Position numbers and translations under genes: made by a program. From JADHLJ01 sp038116915 (GTDB lineage: Bacteria; Pseudomonadota; Alphaproteobacteria; Thalassobaculales; Thalassobaculaceae), in contig JAYOEU010000005.1 in the NCBI GenBank assembly GCA_038116915.1, positions 1 to 53,704 on the forward strand: a stretch of 53,704 nucleotides of DNA. Reading direction: 5' to 3'. The notes beneath the pieces are model-generated. The model was not told the DNA's origin, made no database searches, and saw only the letters and a list, made by a program, of their open reading frames with translations. This document shows positions 25,128-33,677 of the stretch, piece by piece. The stretch's first letter is position 1, and each line of letters starts with the position of its first letter.

Positions 25128-25724
25128 ATGTCGCTGAATCCGTCTTGCGGGCCGTGGCGCGTGCCGGTTTTGCTCGTCCTCCTGTTCGTTGCGCTCATGT
25201 CCTTCAGCCACAAGGCCACCGCGCAAAAGATCCCAAAGCTTGAGGCGGTGCCGATCGCCGTGATCGATTTCCGAAGCGTGCTGGCGCAATCGGAAGCCGC
25301 AAAAGGCATCCGCCAGGTCATTGACGACCGGCGTGAGAAATTCCGGACGCAGTTCGCGACCATTGAAAAGCAGTTGCGCGACGAACAGCAGGCGCTGGCG
25401 CAGCAGCGCTCGATCATCACCGCCGAAGCGTTCGAGCAACGCGCCCGTGATCTGCAGAACCGGGTCCGGCAGGCACAGCTCGAAGCCCAGGCCGGCAATC
25501 AGCAGCTCAAGCGCGCCTTGGATAAGGCGATGGACACGGTGCAAAAGGAATTGTTTCGGGTCGTCGCCGAACTCGCCGATGAAACCGGTGCGGGGGTTGT
25601 GCTGTTCCGCAGCTCGATCGTGATCGCGGTCAAGAAACTGGAAATCTCCCAGGAAGCCTTGAAACGCCTGAACGCCAAACTTGCCAAGGTCGAGGTCGTT
25701 TTCGAACCGCCGGCGAAGCAGTGA
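25128..25724 (+). CDS. skp: Skp/OmpH family periplasmic chaperone
   Basis: 198 residues. Signal peptide with core VPVLLVLLFVALM, cleavage near KATAQ. Body: short beta strand IAVIDFRSVLAQSEAAKG, long charged coiled-coil (about residues 60-140; rich in Gln, Arg, Glu), return strand GAGVVLFRSSIVI. This is the Skp jellyfish layout that holds unfolded outer-membrane proteins for BamA. Located between bamA and lpxD as expected. Confidence 0.92.
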   Translation: MSLNPSCGPWRVPVLLVLLFVALMSFSHKATAQKIPKLEAVPIAVIDFRSVLAQSEAAKGIRQVIDDRREKFRTQFATIEKQLRDEQQALAQQRSIITAEAFEQRARDLQNRVRQAQLEAQAGNQQLKRALDKAMDTVQKELFRVVAELADETGAGVVLFRSSIVIAVKKLEISQEALKRLNAKLAKVEVVFEPPAKQ

Positions 25725-25736
25725 CGGGGACGCGCC

Positions 25737-26780
25737 ATGGCTGATCGGCGGTTCTTCTCCTATGCGGGACCGTTCCGGCTTGCCGAAATTGCGGAGATGA
25801 CCGGAGCGGAACTGGTCAACTGCTCGGACCCGTTATGCGAAATAACAGATGTCGCGGCGCTTGATCAGGCGCGAGCGGGAGATTTGAGCTTCCTCGAGAA
25901 CCGGAGATACCTGCCCGCTCTCGATCAGACCACGGCATCGGCCTGCTTCATTTCCCGGCCCTTCGTGGAGCGCGCGCCGAAGAATGTGACATTGCTCGTC
26001 ACCGACCGGCCCCGGCGCAATTTTGCCCGCATATCGCGGCTGTTCTATCCTGATGAAGGGGCTACACCCGGCATTCACGCGACTGCCGTGATCGATCGGA
26101 CGGCTGAAATCGGCGATGGATGTCAGATCGATGCCGGCGCGGTGATCGGCCGCGGCGCAAAGATCGCCGCGGGCGCCTGGATCGGCGCAAACGTGGTGGT
26201 CGGCGACGCGGTTACCATCAGCGCCGGAACCCGTATCGGCGCCAACGCTTCGTTGTCCCATTGCGATATCGGCGCGCGTTGCCTGATTTATCCCGGCGCC
26301 CGTATCGGTCAGCCCGGCTTCGGGTTCGAGGTTGACGCGTCCGGCCCGCTCAAGATGCCGCAGCTCGGACGCGTGATCATCGAAGACGATGTGGAGGTCG
26401 GCGCCAACACGACCATTGACCGCGGCGCCGGTCCCGACACGATCATCGGCCGGGGGACAATGATCGACAACCTTGTCCAGATCGGCCACAACGTCGAAAT
26501 CGGCAAGGGGTGCATCATCGTTGCCCAGGTCGGTATCGCCGGAAGCTCGAAACTCGAGGATCATGTGGTCCTGGGCGGGCAGGTCGGCGTCGCCGGTCAC
26601 ATCACGATCGGAACCGGGGTCCAGGTCGCGGCCCAGTCCGGGGTGAATAAAAGCATCCCCGCCGGCGCCGTCATGGGCGGTTCACCGACCGTGCCGATGC
26701 GGGAATTTCGCCGTCAGGTCGCCGCGATCAAGGCCCTCGGCCGGCGCGGGGGGACGAGTAAGCAAGAGGACGAGGACTAA
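25737..26780 (+). CDS. lpxD: UDP-3-O-acylglucosamine N-acyltransferase
   Basis: Third lipid A step: adds the N-linked acyl chain. 347 residues. N-terminal uridine-binding domain (RFFSYAGPFRLAEIAEMTG, AGDLSFLENRRYL), then left-handed hexapeptide repeats (IDRTAEIGDGCQIDAGAVIG, repeated) including the catalytic-His segment LVQIGHNVEIG, and a C-terminal helix. The stop overlaps the fabZ start (TAATG). Confidence 0.97.
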   Translation: MADRRFFSYAGPFRLAEIAEMTGAELVNCSDPLCEITDVAALDQARAGDLSFLENRRYLPALDQTTASACFISRPFVERAPKNVTLLVTDRPRRNFARISRLFYPDEGATPGIHATAVIDRTAEIGDGCQIDAGAVIGRGAKIAAGAWIGANVVVGDAVTISAGTRIGANASLSHCDIGARCLIYPGARIGQPGFGFEVDASGPLKMPQLGRVIIEDDVEVGANTTIDRGAGPDTIIGRGTMIDNLVQIGHNVEIGKGCIIVAQVGIAGSSKLEDHVVLGGQVGVAGHITIGTGVQVAAQSGVNKSIPAGAVMGGSPTVPMREFRRQVAAIKALGRRGGTSKQEDED

Positions 26781-27256
26781 TGGCCGAGAGCAACACCGAG
26801 CAGAGTGTTCCGGATCTCGCGGAGATCGACGTGAACCGGATCAAGGAACTGATTCCGCATCGGTATCCGTTTCTGATGATCGACAAGATCCGATCGATCG
26901 AATTCGACAAGCGCGCAATCGGCATCAAGAGCGTTTCGGTTAATGAGCCGTTTTTCGAAGGTCATTTCCCGTCCCGACCGGTGATGCCGGGGGTCCTGAT
27001 CATCGAGGCCATGGCACAGACCGCCGGATGCCTGGTCGTCGCGACGCTCGGCGAACAGGCGGAAGGCAAGCTTGTATATTTCATGACCGTGGACAATGCC
27101 CGGTTCCGTAAGCCCGTGGTCCCCGGTGACCGGCTGGAAGTCGATGTTGAGAAACAGCGCAACCGGGGGCCGGTCTGGAAATTCTCGGGCAAGGCCCGCG
27201 TCGACGGCACCCTGGTCGCCGAGGCTGTCTTCTCAGCCATGATCGTGGACAGCTGA
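26780..27256 (+). CDS. fabZ: 3-hydroxyacyl-ACP dehydratase FabZ
   Basis: 158-residue hot-dog fold enzyme of fatty-acid synthesis that dehydrates the same hydroxyacyl-ACPs used by LpxA and LpxD. Catalytic His and Glu are in the helix motif FEGHFPSRPVMPGVLIIEAM. Also LIPHRYPFLMID at the N-terminus. Overlaps lpxD and lpxA by one base each. Confidence 0.97.
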   Translation: MAESNTEQSVPDLAEIDVNRIKELIPHRYPFLMIDKIRSIEFDKRAIGIKSVSVNEPFFEGHFPSRPVMPGVLIIEAMAQTAGCLVVATLGEQAEGKLVYFMTVDNARFRKPVVPGDRLEVDVEKQRNRGPVWKFSGKARVDGTLVAEAVFSAMIVDS

Positions 27257-28071
27257 TGTCGGCCGCTTCGCAAAACCGGGAGATTCACCCGACGGCGATC
27301 GTCTCGGAAAGGGCGGTCCTGGGGCATACGGTCAGGATCGGCGCCTATTCGATCGTCGGCCCGGATGTGGTGCTCGGCAACGGGGTGATTATCCACCCCC
27401 ATGTCGTGATCGATGGGCGAACCGAGATCGGCGAGGGAACCGAGATCTTCCCCTTCGCCTCGATCGGCTCCAGACCGCAGGATCTGAAATATCACGGCGA
27501 GCCTTCAAGGCTGGTTATCGGCAAGCGCAATGTGGTGCGCGAGCACGTGACCATGAATCCGGGGACCGAGGGCGGCGGGATGCTCACCTCGGTCGGTGAC
27601 GGCTGCCTGTTCATGGTCGGATCCCACGTGGCGCATGATTGTCAGGTCGGAAACAACGTGATCCTCGCCAACAACGCGACCCTGGCGGGGCATGTTTCGG
27701 TCGGATCCTTCGCGATCCTCGGCGGACTGTCGGCGGTGCATCAGTTCGCCCGGATCGGAGCGCATGCCATTGTCGGCGGTATGACCGGCGTCGAGCATGA
27801 TGTCATCCCCTATGGTTCCGTTAAGGGGGATCGGGCGCGTCTTGCCGGACTGAACCTCATCGGAATCCGCCGGCGCGGCTTCACCCGCGAGCAGATCGAC
27901 GCCTTGCGGCGCGGCTACAAGGCCTTGTTCGCGCCCGAGGGTACCTTGCAGGAGCGGGTCGACGCGGTCGCGAAGGCCGAGAGCGGCGAGGCGGCGGTCA
28001 TGGAGATCGTGAATTTCATTCGCGAGGATTCCAGCCGCTCGATCTGCCAGCCTCGGGACCTGTCCGAATAG
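27256..28071 (+). CDS. lpxA: UDP-N-acetylglucosamine O-acyltransferase
   Basis: First lipid A step; 271 residues. Regular hexapeptide repeats throughout the first two thirds (IVSERAVLGHTVRIGAYSIV, and so on). The catalytic-His region MVGSHVAHDCQVGNN and the C-terminal helical domain (GIRRRGFTREQIDALRRGY) are intact. Translationally coupled to fabZ (TGATG). Confidence 0.97.
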   Translation: MSAASQNREIHPTAIVSERAVLGHTVRIGAYSIVGPDVVLGNGVIIHPHVVIDGRTEIGEGTEIFPFASIGSRPQDLKYHGEPSRLVIGKRNVVREHVTMNPGTEGGGMLTSVGDGCLFMVGSHVAHDCQVGNNVILANNATLAGHVSVGSFAILGGLSAVHQFARIGAHAIVGGMTGVEHDVIPYGSVKGDRARLAGLNLIGIRRRGFTREQIDALRRGYKALFAPEGTLQERVDAVAKAESGEAAVMEIVNFIREDSSRSICQPRDLSE

Positions 28072-28074
28072 GAT

Positions 28075-28899
28075 ATGCGCACGCTCGGCATCATCGCCGG
28101 AGGGGGCCCGTTGCCCGGGCGGATTGCCGATACCCATGCGCGGAGCGGGGGCGGGGTTTTCATGATTGCCTTCGAAGGCATAACGCCCGCCGCCACCGTT
28201 GCCGGTCGGGAGCACGCCTGGGTACGCCTCGGCCGAATTCAGGACGCCATGGACGCGATGAGCGCCGCCGGGGTCGAGGACGTCGTGATGGCGGGCCCGA
28301 TCAAGCGGCCGGCGCTCTCGTCGCTCGATATCGACGGCCGCGGCGCCAAGATGCTGTTCAGGGCCGGACGCAAGGTGTTCGGTGATGACGGATTGCTTTC
28401 CACCATCGTTGCCGAGATCGAGGCCGACGGTTTCAAGGTCGTCGGAATTGATGAAATTCTGGGCGGCGTTCTGGCGCGGGCCGGACAGATCGCCGGCCCG
28501 GAACCGGACGAGGGCGCGCGGGCGGATATCCGGCGCGGCATCGATGTGCTGAGGCATCTCGGCCCGGTCGATGTCGGTCAGAGCATCGCGGTTCAGGAAG
28601 GGTTGGTCCTGGCGGTCGAGGCAATTGAGGGAACCGACACCATGATCGCGCGCGCCGGCGAACTTGTGCGGGAAGGACCGAAGCCCGTTCTGGTCAAGAT
28701 CAGCAAGCCCGGCCAGGAACGCCGCGCCGACATGCCGACCGTCGGAGCGGACACGGTCAGCAATGCGATCGCCGCCGGTTTTCGCGGGATCGCGGTCGGG
28801 GCAGGATCAACCCTGCTGCTGGAGATCGACCGGGTCCGCGCGCTCGCCGAGGAGGGCGGCTTCTTCGTGCTCGGCGTCGAGCTCGGCGAGGGGGCATGA
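28075..28899 (+). CDS. lpxI: UDP-2,3-diacylglucosamine pyrophosphatase LpxI
   Basis: 274 residues. This is the DUF1009/LpxI type that replaces LpxH in alphaproteobacteria and hydrolyses UDP-diacylglucosamine to lipid X. N-terminal glycine-rich GIIAGGGPLPGRIAD, the signature GQSIAVQEGLVLAVEAIEGTD (split across 28576-28639) and a C-terminal GFRGIAVGAGSTLLLE. Starts 3 bp after lpxA and overlaps lpxB by 4 bp. Confidence 0.95.
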   Translation: MRTLGIIAGGGPLPGRIADTHARSGGGVFMIAFEGITPAATVAGREHAWVRLGRIQDAMDAMSAAGVEDVVMAGPIKRPALSSLDIDGRGAKMLFRAGRKVFGDDGLLSTIVAEIEADGFKVVGIDEILGGVLARAGQIAGPEPDEGARADIRRGIDVLRHLGPVDVGQSIAVQEGLVLAVEAIEGTDTMIARAGELVREGPKPVLVKISKPGQERRADMPTVGADTVSNAIAAGFRGIAVGAGSTLLLEIDRVRALAEEGGFFVLGVELGEGA

Positions 28900-30131
28900 C
28901 CATGTCCGATCCCGAGGTCGGTAACGCACGCCCCTTGTTCTACATTATCGCGGGTGAAGCCTCCGGCGATGTGCTCGGCGCGGGTTTGATGCGTGGTCTG
29001 AGAGAGTTGACCGGCGGACGCGCGCAATTCGCCGGGCTCGGCGGGGATCGCATGGCGGAGGAAGGGCTGGAGAGCCTGTTTCCCATCTCCGAAATGGCGG
29101 TGATGGGTGTTTTCGAGATCCTGCCGCACGCGCGGCACCTGCTGGGACGGGTCGCCGAAACCGTCGAGGATGTCATCAGCCGCAACCCCGCCGCGCTGAT
29201 CACGATCGATTCCAAGGCCTTCACCATGCGGGTCGCCCGGCGCTTGAGAAAGCGGCGGGAGAAGGGGGCTCCGGCGATCCCGCTGATCCATATGGTGGCG
29301 CCGACGGTCTGGGCCTGGCGTCCCGGCCGGGCCAAGGTGATCGCGAGGTTTCTCGATCATCTGCTGGTGCTGTTCCCGTTCGAGCCGCCCTATTTCGAGC
29401 GGCACGGCCTTGCGACCACGTTCATCGGCCATCCGGCGATCGATCAGCCAGCAGGCGACGGCAAGGCGTTCCGGGCTCGCTTCGAAATTCCCCGCGGCGC
29501 CACTGTGATCGCCGTGCTGCCGGGCTCCAGGCCTGGCGAGGTCAAGCGGCTGCTGCCTGTCTTTGGACGTACCGTGGAGCGGCTCCGCACCCGATACCCG
29601 CAACTGCATGCGGTGATCCCGACGGTTTCCGTCGTCGCGGATCTGGTGGAGGCGGGTGTCGCCGATTGGAAGACCCCGGTGACGGTGGTGCGGGATGCGG
29701 GCCGGAAGGCCGATGCCTTCGCCGCCAGCGACGTCGCGCTCGCGACCTCCGGCACCGTGACCCTGGAGCTGAGTCTGGCGAAGGTGCCGACGGTTGTAGC
29801 CTATCGGGTCAACCCGCTGACCGTACCGATCGGGCATCTGCTGGTGAACCGGGACTCGGTGATCCTGACCAACCGCATCCTCGAGCGGCAGATCCTGCCG
29901 CTGTTCATTCAGAGCGAGTGCACGCCCGAACGTCTCGGCCTCGCGGTCACCCGGTTGCTGGACGACAAAACCGCCAGGGCCGAGCAGATGGCGGCTGCGG
30001 ACGAGGTGCGCCGCCTGCTCCGGGCAGCGGACGAGCCGGCCTCGATCTCCGCCGCCCGCGCGGTTCTTGGTGCAATCCCTCACACGGCCACACCCAATCC
30101 GGATCCTGCCTTACGCCAGGGCGACGGATAG
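28896..30131 (+). CDS. lpxB: Lipid-A-disaccharide synthase, with repeat-derived C-terminal tail
   Basis: GT19 glycosyltransferase joining lipid X and UDP-diacylglucosamine; 411 residues. Seen: FYIIAGEASGDVLGAGLM, MAVMGVFEILP, HMVAPTVWAWRPGRAK, HPAIDQP, VLPGSRPGEVKRLLP, LATSGTVTLELSL. The core appears to end near AARAVLGAI. The last residues DPALRQGDG are encoded by a copy of the 24-bp repeat found elsewhere in this window (30105-30127), which supplies both the tail and the sequence just before the stop codon. Ends 7 bp before the convergent efflux gene. Confidence 0.96.
   Translation: MTMSDPEVGNARPLFYIIAGEASGDVLGAGLMRGLRELTGGRAQFAGLGGDRMAEEGLESLFPISEMAVMGVFEILPHARHLLGRVAETVEDVISRNPAALITIDSKAFTMRVARRLRKRREKGAPAIPLIHMVAPTVWAWRPGRAKVIARFLDHLLVLFPFEPPYFERHGLATTFIGHPAIDQPAGDGKAFRARFEIPRGATVIAVLPGSRPGEVKRLLPVFGRTVERLRTRYPQLHAVIPTVSVVADLVEAGVADWKTPVTVVRDAGRKADAFAASDVALATSGTVTLELSLAKVPTVVAYRVNPLTVPIGHLLVNRDSVILTNRILERQILPLFIQSECTPERLGLAVTRLLDDKTARAEQMAAADEVRRLLRAADEPASISAARAVLGAIPHTATPNPDPALRQGDG
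30105..30127 (+). repeat. REP-like repeat, copy 1 (inside the lpxB 3' end)
   Basis: CCTGCCTTACGCCAGG then GCGACGG. Same unit as the copies at 36.9, 42.0, 48.4-48.6 and 50.8 kb. It is an imperfect palindrome: CCTG and CAGG arms around CCTTACGC-type loops. Confidence 0.85.
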
Positions 30132-30138
30132 GTAGCTC

Positions 30139-31671
30139 CTATTCGGCGGCGGCGGGTGCACCCGGCTTGGGCATCCGCACGAGCATGATCAGCGGGATCA
30201 CCGAAAAGGCCAGAATGGCGTAAAGGTAGAAGGCGTTGATATAGCCGATCATCCGTGACTGGCGCGAAATCTCACCGGACAAGCGCATCAGCTCCGGAGC
30301 GCTCTCCGGCGTCGGCGCACCCTTCAGGGCCATGACCGAGCTGCTTTCGCCGAAGATCGAGACGAAGCCGGTCAGGTCGGCATAGCTCATGGAGGAGGAT
30401 TGGATGACCAGCGCGATGGTGAGCGAGATCGAGATCGAACTGCCGATATTGCGGACCAGGTGGAAGAAGGCGCTACCCTCGTTCAGCTTGCTCTTGTCCA
30501 GGGTGGAAAACGTGATCAGGGTCAGCGGCACCCAGACGAACCCGACCCCGAGGCCGGCCAGCGCATTGGTCCAGGCAAGCTCGAACGCCGACAGGTTGAT
30601 GTCGAATGCCCCCATGTACCAACCGGCGATGCCTTGCAGCAGGAACCCGACGGACAGGATCAGGCGCGGGTCGAACCAGCGGTTGATGAAGGCCAGTAGG
30701 GTTGAGCCGGACAGCGTGCCGAGGCCGCGCAGGGCAAGAAACAGACCGATCTCGTTCTCGGGGTAGTTCTGCAACCCCTGCATCATCGGCGGATAGAGGA
30801 TCAGCGGCGTCCACAGCACCATGCCGAACAGGAAGGTGATCATGATGCCGAGCGCGTAGTTGCGGTCGAGCAGAATGCGCGGGTCGAGGAACGGAAATTT
30901 GGTGGTGAAGGTATGGGCGAGGAAGATATAGAGCGCCGCCACCGCCACCAAGCCTTCCAGAATGATTTCCGTCGAGTCGAACCAGTCCAGGCGCTGACCC
31001 CGGTCCAGCATCAGTTGCAGCGCCGCGATCCCGATCGAGAGCGAAATCAGCCCGGTCCAGTCGAGCCGTGTCGCCGGTGCTTTCTTGCGGTCGTCGATGA
31101 CCGCGATGATGCAGGCGATGGCCAGCACCCCGAACGGCACCAGCAGAAAGAACACCCAGCGCCAGCCCAGCTCCTCCGAGAGATAGCCGCCGACGGTCGG
31201 CCCGATGATCGGCCCGAACACCACGCCCATGCCGAAGATCGCGGTGGCGGTGCCGTGCTCCTCGCGCGGAAAGATATCCAGGATCATCGCCATGCAGACC
31301 GGCACCAGCGGCGCCCCGAACCCGCCCTGGAGGATTCGAAAGAACACCAGCTGCTCCAGATTCTGCGCCAGCCCGCAACAGACCGAGGCGATGGTGAAGC
31401 CGATCGCGCAATACAGCATCAGGGAGCGCCGGCTGAACCTGGAGGCGAGCCAGCCCGAGGCCGGGGTGACCACCGCCGTCGCGACGATATTGAAGGTCAG
31501 CACCAGCGCGATCTGATCCACCGTCGCCGCGAAGGTGCCCTGCATCTTCGGCAGAGCCACATTCGCGATCATCACCGTCATCGTATAAAGCATGGTCACG
31601 AATGTCAGCGTGGCCAGCATGACGTAGCGGCGAACGAACGATTCCGAGGAATGTGCGGTGTGGTCGGTCAA
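30139..31671 (-). CDS. DHA2 family MFS drug/proton antiporter (EmrB/QacA-like)
   Basis: 510-residue inner-membrane transporter with about 14 hydrophobic segments. Motif A-like SGWLASRFSRRSLML between TM2 and TM3 and the antiporter motif C segment GMGVVFGPIIGPTVGGYL in TM5, followed by WRWVFFLLVPFG typical of DHA2. Probably expels toxic organic compounds. The usual EmrA membrane-fusion partner and a TetR/MarR regulator are not adjacent, so regulation and outer-membrane coupling are unclear. Convergent with lpxB. Confidence 0.9.
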   Translation of the reverse strand: MTDHTAHSSESFVRRYVMLATLTFVTMLYTMTVMIANVALPKMQGTFAATVDQIALVLTFNIVATAVVTPASGWLASRFSRRSLMLYCAIGFTIASVCCGLAQNLEQLVFFRILQGGFGAPLVPVCMAMILDIFPREEHGTATAIFGMGVVFGPIIGPTVGGYLSEELGWRWVFFLLVPFGVLAIACIIAVIDDRKKAPATRLDWTGLISLSIGIAALQLMLDRGQRLDWFDSTEIILEGLVAVAALYIFLAHTFTTKFPFLDPRILLDRNYALGIMITFLFGMVLWTPLILYPPMMQGLQNYPENEIGLFLALRGLGTLSGSTLLAFINRWFDPRLILSVGFLLQGIAGWYMGAFDINLSAFELAWTNALAGLGVGFVWVPLTLITFSTLDKSKLNEGSAFFHLVRNIGSSISISLTIALVIQSSSMSYADLTGFVSIFGESSSVMALKGAPTPESAPELMRLSGEISRQSRMIGYINAFYLYAILAFSVIPLIMLVRMPKPGAPAAAE

Positions 31672-31786
31672 GTGTCGGGTTCGGTCCGGGTTGGGGGCTG
31701 CAAGGCTCAGGCGCCTATTTTTACACGGAATTTTCCGGCTGTCGCGGGGGCCGGTTTCATCCGTTTAGCGGTCTGCGGGTGCCGTC

Positions 31787-32431
31787 CTACCCCTCGATCT
31801 CGGGCAAGCCGGCGCCGATGTCGATATACTGCCGCCGCATGACCTCCATGACCTTCAGCGCGTCCTGCGGAGCGCTGTCGTTTGACCGTTCGCGCGCATT
31901 GCCGGAGCAGAAATACACCAGGGTCGCGCGACCGTCCGAATCGCGCATCGGAAACGCGATTGACTCCCTGGTTTGAATCCGGCCTGACACCGTCGCGGAA
32001 CGGAGATGAACCAGCATGCCAGCCGGATGCTCGCAAATTTTGCGAATGGCGCGCGACGCTGCCGGACGGCGCTCCGGTTCGACAAAATCCAGATAGTTCC
32101 GGCCTGTTACCGTCTGGCCGTAGTGATGATCGACCGCCGTCCCGGAGAGCCGCAGACGGATGAGCTCGGGCGAGAGGATCTCGTGAATCACCAGGTTGGG
32201 AAGAAGATGTGGAATCTGTTCCGGTTTGAAGGCTTCGCGACGCGGGATGAGGTCAATTTTCGGCAGAGAAAACCAGAACGCCGCGAAATCCCGGGACCGC
32301 GCCTCAAACTCTCCGATGGGCGCAAGCGCAGTGTCGATATCTATCGTCATTATCGCTGTATCATAATCGGTAACGCCTGCATCTGAAATGGTGTCGTTCC
32401 AATTACTCTCAACAGCCGTGTCGCGACCCAT
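31787..32431 (-). CDS. PAS domain-containing protein (PAS_5 type)
   Basis: 214 residues from ATG 32431, which has GAAGG five bases upstream; the open frame extends to 32587 without a better site, and ATG 32350 is an alternative. It resembles the short stand-alone PAS_5 (DUF1488-like naming varies) proteins common in Rhodospirillales: FAAFWFSLPKIDLIPRREAF, PHLLPNLVIHEIL, IRLRLSGTAVDHHYGQTVTG, a sensor fold with no output domain. Ligand and partner are unknown. It lies 115 bp upstream of the efflux gene on the same strand. Confidence 0.7.
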   Translation of the reverse strand: MGRDTAVESNWNDTISDAGVTDYDTAIMTIDIDTALAPIGEFEARSRDFAAFWFSLPKIDLIPRREAFKPEQIPHLLPNLVIHEILSPELIRLRLSGTAVDHHYGQTVTGRNYLDFVEPERRPAASRAIRKICEHPAGMLVHLRSATVSGRIQTRESIAFPMRDSDGRATLVYFCSGNARERSNDSAPQDALKVMEVMRRQYIDIGAGLPEIEG

Positions 32432-32613
32432 CCAAGCCTTCATGGGATATCGCGGCATGCCGGGCTCGCCATCCTTTCGAGCCAAGGTCATTCGTGGAAC
32501 ACTGGGCGCCGGATCAATGACCGTGCGAGCGGGAACCATGGATATCGGGCTGCAGATGGTGTTCAGCAAAACCGACGAGGCCCGCAACCAGGTGGCGGAG
32601 TAAGGGGAAAACC

Positions 32614-33504
32614 ATGACGGATCTGGAACTGAAATCGCTGGTCGATCTGCTGACCTCGCGTCCGAGGCCGGAAAATCCGACGCCGGAGCTGCTGCGCGAA
32701 CGGTTCGGCAGGATCGCGGACTTCCTGCCCGCGCCGGTGGATATCCTCAGCGAGCCGGTCGACGCCGGCGGCGCCAAGGGGGCGTTCATCGCGGCGCCGG
32801 GCGCGGATGCGGCGCGCTGCATCTACTATCTGCACGGCGGTGGGTATGTCATCGGCAGCGTTAACACGCACCGTGTTCTCGCCTATGACCTTTCCAAGGC
32901 ATCCGGCGCGCGGGTGCTCTCGATGGAGTATCGCCTGGCGCCCGAGCATCCGTTTCCGGCCGGGCTCGAGGACGCGGTCACCGGATATCGCTGGCTCCTG
33001 GAAAGTGGCGTGAAGGCCGAGCATGTGGTGATCGCGGGAGATTCCGCCGGCGGCGGGTTGACCGTCGCGACGCTTCTCGCTTTGCGCGACCGGGGCATTC
33101 AGCTTCCCGCCGCCGCCGTCTGTTTCTCGCCTTGGGTCGATCTGCTGGGCGAGGGGGAGTCGATGCACAGCCGGGCCGCGGTTGATCCGATGGTCCAGAA
33201 GGAACCGCTGCTCTGGTACACCGGCCTCTATATGGCCGGCGGTGATCCCAAGCAGCCCCTGGCGAGCCCGCTGCATGCCGATCTCTCGGGGCTGCCGCCG
33301 ATCCTGATCCAGGTTGGCGACGCCGAGACCCTGCTCGATGATTCGACCCGCCTCGCCGAGAAACTCAAAGCCGCCGGCGTCAGCGTGGAATTGCAGGTCT
33401 GGGATCGGATGATCCATGTCTGGCAGCTCTTCGCCCCGGTCCTGTCCGAGGGCCGAGAGGCGATCGCCGAGGCCGGGGCGTTCATCGCGAGGAAGATCAA
33501 GTAG
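32614..33504 (+). CDS. Alpha/beta hydrolase, hormone-sensitive-lipase family esterase
   Basis: 296 residues. The oxyanion-hole motif HGGGYVIGS, the nucleophile elbow GDSAGGGLT and the catalytic His near the C-terminus (DRMIHVWQLFAP) define the Aes/HSL (family IV) esterases; the acid is probably the Asp in VGDAETLLDD. Hydrolyses short acyl esters in the cytoplasm. ATG 32614 with a GGGGAAA stretch upstream. Located next to the amidase and ThDP enzyme, which might form a small catabolic cluster. Confidence 0.88.
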   Translation: MTDLELKSLVDLLTSRPRPENPTPELLRERFGRIADFLPAPVDILSEPVDAGGAKGAFIAAPGADAARCIYYLHGGGYVIGSVNTHRVLAYDLSKASGARVLSMEYRLAPEHPFPAGLEDAVTGYRWLLESGVKAEHVVIAGDSAGGGLTVATLLALRDRGIQLPAAAVCFSPWVDLLGEGESMHSRAAVDPMVQKEPLLWYTGLYMAGGDPKQPLASPLHADLSGLPPILIQVGDAETLLDDSTRLAEKLKAAGVSVELQVWDRMIHVWQLFAPVLSEGREAIAEAGAFIARKIK

Positions 33505-33528
33505 GGAAGGATATCATGGGCAATAGAC

Positions 33529-33635
33529 CCTTCGAGACGGCGCTAACGCGCCGCCTCAGGATGAGGAACGTTTGAGACCGGGAGAGGAATAGCTCTCTCA
33601 CCCTGAGGAGCGCACCGTGGCGCGCGTCTCGAAAG
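33529..33635. repeat. Long imperfect palindrome (MITE/RPE-like element)
   Basis: Left arm from 33529 (CCTTCGAGACGGCGC ... GCCTCAGGATGAGG) and right arm to 33635 (CTCACCCTGAGGAGCGC ... GCGCGCGTCTCGAAAG) are roughly three-quarters complementary, with about 30 bp between. It differs from the 24-bp repeat. Elements of this TTCGAGACG/CTCAGGATGAGG type are common between genes in alphaproteobacterial genomes, from general knowledge rather than a search here. It lies between the esterase and amidase genes. Confidence 0.7.
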
Positions 33636-33677
33636 CTCTTGTTTGGTGTTTCAACAGCCTGCAACGGAAAACCGGCC

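Noticed and set aside
28593..30083. 496-codon antisense open frame across lpxB
   Set aside because: Shadow of lpxB; composition dominated by Arg, Pro, Gly, His.
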